Source: Parundibacterium terreum
Lineage (GTDB): Bacteria; Pseudomonadota; Gammaproteobacteria; Burkholderiales; Burkholderiaceae_D
Direction: 5' to 3'
Assembly (NCBI RefSeq): GCF_014636315.1
Contig: NZ_BMED01000005.1
Coordinates: 62,001 to 126,000, forward strand
DNA: 64,000 nucleotides
Positions 57,714 through 64,000 of this stretch are shown one piece after another. A program made the position numbers and the translations under genes. Numbering within the stretch: position 1 is the stretch's first letter; each line of letters starts with the position of its first letter. The notes below the pieces were generated by a model. That model was not told where the DNA came from and did no database searches. It saw only the letters and a program-made list of their open reading frames with translations.

Positions 57714-58143
57714 GCAACACCTTTGAATTTTGTCGGATCTGTTGAATGCTAGGCGATACCGTGGGCAATGACTGTTAGCCAGCACACGAAAGCATGTGGG
57801 AAGTCGTTTTCCTGATCCGCTTATCCGGCCTCTGCTGCCTTGATTTTAGGCAGGTTTAACTTTGTTTTACAAATCAATGGTTTATATCTCGATCTCCAGG
57901 GTTATCCACAGGATTGTTAACACAAGATGTGGGTAAGATACTTATAGCGCTTCGACGTTCGCGCAATGGAAAGCTGCGCCCTGCGCAAGCGTTCTGTTTG
58001 CAACACAATTTGCGCTATGCATCTCTGTTTTAGCTTTTCTACATTGTCTGGCGGAATGCTTTTGGCGTATGCTGAAAGCATGCTTTGTCGCAAGAAAAAG
58101 CTGCTAAAAAATCATCATATGAAAAAAACAATGGGAGACCACC
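57714..58143. other. 430-bp region upstream of the chemoreceptor gene
   Basis: No gene supported. It contains a perfect DnaA-box sequence TTATCCACA (57902-57910) and, in the opposite orientation, TTACCCACA (57928-57936). No flagellar sigma-28 promoter was found for the chemoreceptor. Confidence 0.5.
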
Positions 58144-59790
58144 GTGATTAAACTGACGTTTCAACAAAAACTTTGGATCCCCCTGATTTGTAGTCTGATA
58201 TGCATTTTCAGCGTATCGATTTACGATGCCGTTCAAACCCGCCATATACGCATAGAAGAACGCAGCGGCGACCTTAGTAATGTGGACGATGCGGCGCTGA
58301 GTATCGTCAAACACTTCGGCGACATGGCCGCTGCAGGAACCTTGACGAAAGAAGAGGCGCAAAAACAGACAATCACCGCGATCAAGGATTTTCGTTTCGG
58401 CAAGGATGGTTACGTGACCATCGTGAGCCTTGACGGCGTCGCTGTGATGAACCCATTCAAGGCCGAGAACGACGGCAAGAACATGATGGACTTCAAGGAC
58501 GTGCAGGGCAATTACCTGTACCGCGATATTACTGCGGTTGGCAAGACAGCCAGTGGTAGCGGATTTGTCAGTTATGTGTGGGCACGGCCTGGCGAGACCG
58601 AGCCTGTACCCAAGCTGAGCCGCGTTGCCACCTACAAGCCTTGGGAATGGGCGCTGGTCACCGGTGTGTACATGGATGACATCGACATTGCGTTCCGCAA
58701 GTCCTTGCTGCAGTCGGCCATGGTGCTGCTGGGCGTGTGCGTTGTGCTGGCCTTCATCGTCTCTTTAGTCAATCGTAATCTCCTGCGCACGATAGGTGGT
58801 GCGCCGGAATATGCTGCTGAAGTGGCCGCAGAAATCGCCGCCAATAATCTCAGCATTACTGTCGACACCAAGCCAGGGGACAATAGCAGCTTGCTGTTCG
58901 CAATGAAAAGCATGCAAACCAACCTGGCCAGCACCATAGGCGAGATAAGGCGCAGCGCCGATACGATCGCCGTCGCATCCAGTGAGATCGCCGCCGGCAA
59001 TATGGATTTGTCTGCCCGCACTGAATCACAAGCCAGCTCGCTGGAAGAGACGGCAGCCTCCATGGAAGAGTTGACTTCTACCGTCACCCAAAATGCCGAT
59101 AATGCGATGCAGGCCAATCAGCTTGTGAAGTCCGCTTCCGAGGTTGCACAGAAAGGCGGCTCCGTGGTTTCGCAAGTTGTGCAGACGATGGACACGATCA
59201 ATGCGTCCGCCACACGTATTGTAGATATCATCAGCGTCATTGACGGCATCGCCTTCCAGACCAACATCCTGGCGTTGAACGCGGCGGTAGAAGCTGCACG
59301 TGCCGGTGAGCAGGGCAGGGGCTTTGCCGTGGTGGCGTCTGAGGTGCGCAATCTTGCGCATCGTAGTGCAGCCGCCGCCAAGGAAATCAAGGGATTGATC
59401 GGTGATTCGGTAGACAGCATTGCCGCAGGCAGCGCGCTGGTTGCTGAAGCCGGCACAACGATGGACCAGGTGGTGAGCAGCGTGTCACGCGTGACCGACA
59501 TCATGGCGGAAATTACCGCGGCCTCCAGCGAGCAGAGCACCGGCATTGGTCATGTCAATACGGCGATTACCGAGATGGATTCTGTCACCCAGCAAAATGC
59601 CGCACTGGTAGAGGAAGCTGCTGCGGCTGCGGGTAGCCTGCAAGACCAATCGGCGAAGCTGGCGCAATTGGTGTCGCGCTTCAAGCTGGATATGAACGAT
59701 ACAGGCATGGCACCGCCTCCTTCTCCATCCGCCAGGCCTGCGCCACGTGTTGCTGTGAAGGCCAGGCCGGTGCGGGTAGCCCTGCGCTGA
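58144..59790 (+). CDS. methyl-accepting chemotaxis protein with single Cache domain
   Basis: A 548-residue chemoreceptor starting at GTG 58144 (GGGAG 7 bp upstream). Membrane helix 1 is at about 10-28. A periplasmic sCache_2-type sensor domain spans about 35-190 ([22 protein letters not shown]), membrane helix 2 about 195-215, then a HAMP region and the signalling helices with the conserved tip [20 protein letters not shown] and [15 protein letters not shown]. The C-terminus is a short Pro/Arg tail with no CheR-tethering pentapeptide. It senses small ligands, often carboxylates in this class, and signals to CheA, which is not in the window. Confidence 0.94.
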   Translation: MIKLTFQQKLWIPLICSLICIFSVSIYDAVQTRHIRIEERSGDLSNVDDAALSIVKHFGDMAAAGTLTKEEAQKQTITAIKDFRFGKDGYVTIVSLDGVAVMNPFKAENDGKNMMDFKDVQGNYLYRDITAVGKTASGSGFVSYVWARPGETEPVPKLSRVATYKPWEWALVTGVYMDDIDIAFRKSLLQSAMVLLGVCVVLAFIVSLVNRNLLRTIGGAPEYAAEVAAEIAANNLSITVDTKPGDNSSLLFAMKSMQTNLASTIGEIRRSADTIAVASSEIAAGNMDLSARTESQASSLEETAASMEELTSTVTQNADNAMQANQLVKSASEVAQKGGSVVSQVVQTMDTINASATRIVDIISVIDGIAFQTNILALNAAVEAARAGEQGRGFAVVASEVRNLAHRSAAAAKEIKGLIGDSVDSIAAGSALVAEAGTTMDQVVSSVSRVTDIMAEITAASSEQSTGIGHVNTAITEMDSVTQQNAALVEEAAAAAGSLQDQSAKLAQLVSRFKLDMNDTGMAPPPSPSARPAPRVAVKARPVRVALR

Positions 59791-59914
59791 TCCGTACGAC
59801 CTTTATGCCCTGCAGCCTTGCCGGACAAAAGAAAATTCTGTGCCGGGATGAGCGGATTGAGTTGCTAAAAGCTGATGATAGGGCTGGGAGGCGTAATCCG
59901 ATTTATTCCGGCAT

Positions 59915-60217
59915 TTATTCGTCGCCGGATAAGGCGAGCCTGATAGCGTTGTCGTAGTTGCGCTGGAGTTGCAGCCAGTAACCGGGTTCTACGCCGAAGT
60001 GGCTGTCCAGGGCAGCGCCGATCTCGGCATTGATTTCTATCTTCCCTTCCAGTATGCCGTCTATCGTCGCCATCCCCAGGCCGGTGGCATCGGCCACTTG
60101 TTCCTTGGGACGGGTGAGCGGAATCAGGAATTCTTCCAGCAGGATCTTGCCCGGACGCGCATCTGGCGGTATCAGGCCGGTGCTGTCGAAATCATCATCG
60201 GAAATAGCTGACCCCAT
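59915..60217 (-). CDS. HigA-like antitoxin/transcriptional regulator without toxin partner
   Basis: A 100-residue XRE-family protein from ATG 60217 (AGGAAAAC upstream). The helix-turn-helix is around residues 40-65 (EQVADATGLGMATIDGILEG), and the C-terminal FGVEPGYWLQLQRNYD is the HigA/VapI hallmark. The opening PPDARPGKILLEEFLIPL also fits HigA. No HigB toxin gene lies within 300 bp on either side, so it is solitary or works with a distant partner. Confidence 0.85.
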   Translation of the reverse strand: MGSAISDDDFDSTGLIPPDARPGKILLEEFLIPLTRPKEQVADATGLGMATIDGILEGKIEINAEIGAALDSHFGVEPGYWLQLQRNYDNAIRLALSGDE

Positions 60218-60353
60218 ATTGTTTTCCTGTGTTCCTATCTTGTGTGGAGGAGTGCCGGACAGATCCAGCTTGGGCGAGTGTACCAGTGCGCACAAAAAAA
60301 CGCAGTGTCAGAATGATATTAAATATATGGCCTCGTTTTGGCCAGGTGCAGCG

Positions 60354-60905
60354 CTAGGTAACATCCGGGATTTTCTGCAGCGGAAAGGAGTGCTCGCGGG
60401 TGTACTGCGAGCCTTCGCTCGTTAGTATGCTGGAGTAAAGTGCGAAGTCGCTTACCGGCATAGGTGCAGACGGAAACTCGGCATCCTGCATCAGGAAGTC
60501 GTTGATGATATTGCCGGGCGCCTCAGGTTTGCAGCGCGCGAGTGTGATATGCGGTGTATAGGCGCGCACTTTTGGTTTTAATCCCGCCATGGAAAGGGCA
60601 GCAAGCACCTTGTCATGCAGGTCCAGCAATTGCGGATTCTGCTGCACGCCGGCCCACAAGGCGTTGCCGCCATTGTGGGAGTGGAAGCGCCCAAGCTTGT
60701 CCAGCTTGATTGAAAAGGTCGCTGCCTTGATCTGCTGCAAGGCTTGCGCCACAGGCTGCACGTCAGCTTCGCCGATGAAATGCAATGTCAGGTGAAATTG
60801 CGCAAGCGTGGTCAACTTGATTCCTGCGGCCTGGCGCGGCTGCCACTGTGCCAGGCAGGAGGCGATGGCGGGAGTAGGGGCAATGGCAACGAATAGCCTG
60901 GGCAT
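60354..60905 (-). CDS. thpR: RNA 2',3'-cyclic phosphodiesterase (2'-5' RNA ligase family)
   Basis: A 183-residue 2H phosphoesterase. Both HxTx motifs are present: HLTL at 38-41 and HITL at 119-122. The N-terminus MPRLFVAIAP is typical of ThpR (LigT). It hydrolyses 2',3'-cyclic phosphate ends of RNA; the reverse ligase activity is weak in known members. Confidence 0.9.
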   Translation of the reverse strand: MPRLFVAIAPTPAIASCLAQWQPRQAAGIKLTTLAQFHLTLHFIGEADVQPVAQALQQIKAATFSIKLDKLGRFHSHNGGNALWAGVQQNPQLLDLHDKVLAALSMAGLKPKVRAYTPHITLARCKPEAPGNIINDFLMQDAEFPSAPMPVSDFALYSSILTSEGSQYTREHSFPLQKIPDVT

Positions 60906-60966
60906 CCTTATCTCTCCCGCGCAATTTCCTGTTTACATAAAAGGTCGTGGCACTGCTAGACCAAAC

Positions 60967-61728
60967 TCAGGTCTTGAGCCTGTAGCCAGTCTTGAATATC
61001 CACCACACTGCCGACACGCATAGCGCCAGGAAGACCAGCGTCATGCCGGTGCTGACAGCAATACTCACATCGGAAATGCCATAGAAGCTCCAGCGAAAAC
61101 CGCTGATCAGATACACTACCGGATTAAACAGCGCGACCTTTTGCCAGAACGGCGGCAGCATGCTGATGGAATAAAAACTACCGCCCAGGAAAGATAAGGG
61201 CGTAATCACTAGCAGCGGGATGATCTGCAACTTCTCAAAACCATCCGCCCACACTCCTATCACAAAACCGAACAAGCTGAAGGTGATTGCCGTCAGCAGC
61301 AAGAAAATGACCATCCACAAAGGGTGTTCAATTTCAAACGGTACAAACAGGCGCGCCGTCACCAGTATCAGCGACCCCAGTATCACGGACTTGGACGCGG
61401 CAGCACCGACATACCCCATCACGATCTCTATGGGCGACACAGGCGCAGAAAGTATTTCGTAAATAGTGCCGGAAAACTTGGGCATATAAATGCCGAAAGA
61501 CGCATTGGCGATGCTCTGTGTCATCAGCGACATCATGATCAGCCCCGGCACGATGAACGCGCCGTAGCGAATGCCGTCCACTTCCACCATGCGTCCGCCG
61601 ATGGCGGCGCCGAAGACGACAAAATACAGAGAAGTAGAAATGACGGGCGAAGCAATGCTCTGCATCAGCGTGCGCCAGGTGCGCGACATTTCAAATTGAT
61701 AGATCGCGCGGATAGCGTAAATGTTCAT
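60967..61728 (-). CDS. ABC-2 type transporter permease (YadH-like)
   Basis: A 253-residue ABC-2 membrane subunit with six helices. Short loops carry the family pattern, including [22 protein letters not shown], and the end of the domain has [17 protein letters not shown]. Exported substrate unknown; YadGH-type pairs are widespread. The start overlaps the ATPase stop by 4 bp (ATGA). Confidence 0.88.
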   Translation of the reverse strand: MNIYAIRAIYQFEMSRTWRTLMQSIASPVISTSLYFVVFGAAIGGRMVEVDGIRYGAFIVPGLIMMSLMTQSIANASFGIYMPKFSGTIYEILSAPVSPIEIVMGYVGAAASKSVILGSLILVTARLFVPFEIEHPLWMVIFLLLTAITFSLFGFVIGVWADGFEKLQIIPLLVITPLSFLGGSFYSISMLPPFWQKVALFNPVVYLISGFRWSFYGISDVSIAVSTGMTLVFLALCVSAVWWIFKTGYRLKT

Positions 61729-62651
61729 GGTTGCGACCTCACGAGATTGACAAAAATTTCTTCCAGCGAGCTCTGGCTCGATTGCAGGTCCTTGAAATCG
61801 ATACCATGCTCGCCCAGTTGCCGCAACAGATCGGCAATGCCGGTCTGTTCGCTCTGCGCGTCAAAGGTATACACCAGCTCGTTACCGTCTGCCGACAAGG
61901 TCAGCGGCTGGCCGGACAATGCCCCCGGGATTTGGGCCAAAGGATGCTGCAGATGCAGGGTCAATTGTTTCTTGCCCAGTTTTTCCATCAGCACGGTCTT
62001 GTCTTCCACCAGGATGATTTCGCCTTTGCGGATCACGCCTATGCGGTCGGCCATCTCTTCGGCTTCCTCGATATAGTGAGTCGTGAGGATGATGGTGACG
62101 CCGCTTTCCCGCAAGCCGCGCACCATTTTCCACATGTCGCGGCGCAGTTCCACGTCCACGCCGGCGGTAGGTTCATCCAGGAACAGGATATGCGGTTCAT
62201 GCGACAGCGCTTTGGCGATCATCACCCGGCGCTTCATGCCGCCTGACAAGGTCCTGATGCGCGCATCCTTTTTGTCCCACAGCGACAGGTCGCGCAGCAC
62301 TTTTTCTATATGAGCTGGATTCGGCGCTTTGCCGAACAGGCCACGGCTGAAGCTGACCGTACTCCATACGCTTTCAAATGCATCGGTCGCAAGCTCTTGC
62401 GGCACCAGGCCTATCTTGGAGCGTGCGGCGCGGAAATCAGTAATCACATTGTGTCCATCTGCGAGGATGCTACCGCTGCTGGGATTGACGATGCCGCAGA
62501 TGATATTGATCAGTGTGGTCTTGCCGGCACCGTTTGGCCCCAGCAGTGCAAAGATTTCTCCTTGCCGTATATCCAGATCGACGCCTTTTAGCGCCTGAAA
62601 GCCCGAGGCATAAGCCTTGGTGAGATTTTTTATTGAGATGATCGCCTGCAT
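61725..62651 (-). CDS. ABC transporter ATP-binding protein (YadG-like)
   Basis: A 308-residue ATPase. Walker A GPNGAGKT, signature [15 protein letters not shown], Walker [13 protein letters not shown], switch His in TTHYIEEAE, with a C-terminal extension of about 80 residues. It pairs with the overlapping permease downstream. The start at 62651 follows a 369-bp AT-rich gap that separates it from the divergent kinase gene. Confidence 0.9.
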   Translation of the reverse strand: MQAIISIKNLTKAYASGFQALKGVDLDIRQGEIFALLGPNGAGKTTLINIICGIVNPSSGSILADGHNVITDFRAARSKIGLVPQELATDAFESVWSTVSFSRGLFGKAPNPAHIEKVLRDLSLWDKKDARIRTLSGGMKRRVMIAKALSHEPHILFLDEPTAGVDVELRRDMWKMVRGLRESGVTIILTTHYIEEAEEMADRIGVIRKGEIILVEDKTVLMEKLGKKQLTLHLQHPLAQIPGALSGQPLTLSADGNELVYTFDAQSEQTGIADLLRQLGEHGIDFKDLQSSQSSLEEIFVNLVRSQP

Positions 62652-63020
62652 GCGATGTCCTTGTTATTGCTTTGAATGGCGGTGATTGTATTATGAATCG
62701 CGAATGCGGTACGGGCAGGGCATCAATAAGCCGGTTTGGTCTATATGTTGTGTAGATGGACCCGGCACATTAGGCGGGACTTGGACTGCACGCATGTTCT
62801 GGCTGTGTTGTTGCAGTAAGACAATGTGATAGGGAGGTTTTCTTTGTTATCTTCTTTCATTGCTCTCTATTTTTGATCTAAATTCGGTTATTGCGCTCCC
62901 ATTTTTTGCTAAATCTACACTGTGGTCTTGTATTTTATTTCTCCGTGGAAATTTATCGGCATTATTGGCAAGCAAGAATGTAAAGTGCGCTGCCAGGGCC
63001 TCTCGTCGACGTTCCCGGAT
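62652..63020. other. divergent intergenic region before the kinase gene
   Basis: AT-rich, no gene seen. It should contain promoters for the ABC exporter and the kinase. No strong consensus promoter could be picked by eye. Confidence 0.4.
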
Positions 63021-64000
63021 ATGTTAGACTGGCAGCAATATCTCAGGCAGAAAGTGGGGCGCATGCTGCACGAAGTGCTGGGCGCATACCTTCGCCTCCA
63101 GACTGTGCGGAAGGATGGCCTCGCTGCTCTGGTATTGCAATCCGGTAACAGGAAAAAAGTGACTGCGCTTTACGAATCTTACGAATACGATATTGTCGAA
63201 CGGCTGCACGTTAGTGATCGATCGCTGGTTTATCGCGCCCTGTCTGCGCAGGGCAAGTTCCCTGTCATTGTCAAAATTCCCAGCAAGGATTTCCCTTCGT
63301 TCCAGGAGGTGGCTCAGTTCAAGCGGGAGTACGCTATCGCGCGCCGCTGCGAGCATGAGGGGATAGTACGTCCCATCGCATTGCGGCAGGTAGTTGGGCG
63401 CTGGACCATGATGCAGGAAGATATAGGCGGCCAGTCCCTGCAACAATTGCTGCGCGAATACCGGGCAAGCAAACAAGAGTTGGAGACGCAGACGGCAATC
63501 CCGCTGGCAGATTTTTTTGACATTGCCCTGCAGCTCTGCGATGCACTAGAAGTCGTGCATGCCAATCACATCATTCATAAAGACATTAACCCCTCCAACC
63601 TGATCTGGAATAGCGGAAAGCGGCTATTGCAGCTGATTGACTTCGGCATCGCCAGCGAGCTGGGCCAAGAGACCACAGGCATCAGCCATCCCAATACGCT
63701 GGAAGGCACGCTGCGTTACATGGCGCCGGAGCAAACCGGGCGTATGAACCGCATTGTTGATTACCGCGCGGACTATTACGCAGTAGGGGCGACCTTTTAT
63801 GAGTTGCTGGCAGGGCAACCGCCTTTTGCCGTTACCGACGCGATGGAGCTGGTGCATTGCCATATCGCGCGCGCGCCGGACTGGACCTTGCTCTCATTGA
63901 AAAACCTGCCGGGTCCATTGCTGCAGATAGTTCAGCGTCTGCTGGAGAAAAATGCAGAGCAGCGCTACCAGAGCATACAGGGTTTGAAGAAAGACCTGGA
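63021..64000 (+). CDS. serine/threonine protein kinase, N-terminal part of a large hybrid (cut by window end)
   Basis: An open frame runs to the window end without a stop, giving 326 residues from ATG 63021 (GTG 62985 is another possible start). Kinase motifs in order are the ATP-binding Lys in PVIVKIPSKDF, the catalytic loop HIIHKDINPSNLIW (HKD in place of HRD), LIDFGIASEL, and MAPEQTGRMNR with YRADYYAVG. The last residues (YQSIQGLKKDLE) match the linker found in very large kinase-AAA-GAF-histidine kinase hybrids. Much of the protein is therefore outside the window. Confidence 0.85.
   Translation, partial: MLDWQQYLRQKVGRMLHEVLGAYLRLQTVRKDGLAALVLQSGNRKKVTALYESYEYDIVERLHVSDRSLVYRALSAQGKFPVIVKIPSKDFPSFQEVAQFKREYAIARRCEHEGIVRPIALRQVVGRWTMMQEDIGGQSLQQLLREYRASKQELETQTAIPLADFFDIALQLCDALEVVHANHIIHKDINPSNLIWNSGKRLLQLIDFGIASELGQETTGISHPNTLEGTLRYMAPEQTGRMNRIVDYRADYYAVGATFYELLAGQPPFAVTDAMELVHCHIARAPDWTLLSLKNLPGPLLQIVQRLLEKNAEQRYQSIQGLKKDL

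Noticed and set aside
57714..58143. Replication origin, suggested by DnaA boxes
   Set aside because: Only two boxes, no clear unwinding element, and no origin-type genes (dnaA, dnaN, gyrB, parAB) nearby.

Overview
The window reads as chromosomal DNA of a betaproteobacterium, most likely an Oxalobacteraceae member of the Herminiimonas/Janthinobacterium type. This is inferred from moderate GC, closely packed housekeeping genes, the dapA-bamC pairing, a NodT-family RND efflux operon and the protein sequence style; no marker gene settles the genus. I see no rRNA, tRNA, insertion sequence, prophage or CRISPR array.

Positions 1-17.3 kb hold housekeeping genes: the end of dapA, bamC, a metallo-beta-lactamase-fold hydrolase, a small lipoprotein, a RoxA-type ribosomal oxygenase facing slyD, mutS, rhlE, suhB, trmJ, a FimV-like envelope protein that seems to start at ATT, a GST-family protein, a PP2C phosphatase, a DUF465 protein and a DinG-type helicase. 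Most convergent pairs share a bidirectional terminator.

Positions 17.3-46.5 kb hold envelope and transport functions: an M13 metallopeptidase, a complete dipeptide ABC operon (dppABCDF), a fused binding-protein/permease of the glycine betaine (OpuC/OsmU) type, a nearly 3000-residue cyclic beta-1,2-glucan synthase, and an mdtABC-type RND efflux operon ending with its own outer-membrane lipoprotein channel. Both MdtA and MdtC carry low-complexity insertions.

Positions 46.5-56.6 kb hold the most unusual part. One minus-strand cluster encodes two paralogous secreted proteins of about 600 residues made of Gly-Gly-X repeats, a small secreted protein, a periplasmic C39 cysteine peptidase and another secreted protein. 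Beside it lie a sigma-54 activator with its own terminator and a divergent outer-membrane protein with an N-terminal coiled coil and a predicted beta-barrel. Good -24/-12 promoters precede the cluster and, more weakly, the outer-membrane gene. The gene set parallels the Pseudomonas Fap amyloid system (FapD-like C39 peptidase, FapF-like coiled-coil barrel, repeat subunits), but the repeats are glycine-rich and unlike Fap. I propose a sigma-54-controlled, Fap-related export and assembly system for glycine-rich surface fibres or matrix.

Positions 56.6-64 kb hold a glycine-zipper protein behind a strongly folded leader, a small acidic protein, a chemoreceptor, a solitary HigA-like regulator, thpR, a YadGH-type ABC exporter and the start of a large Ser/Thr kinase cut by the window edge.
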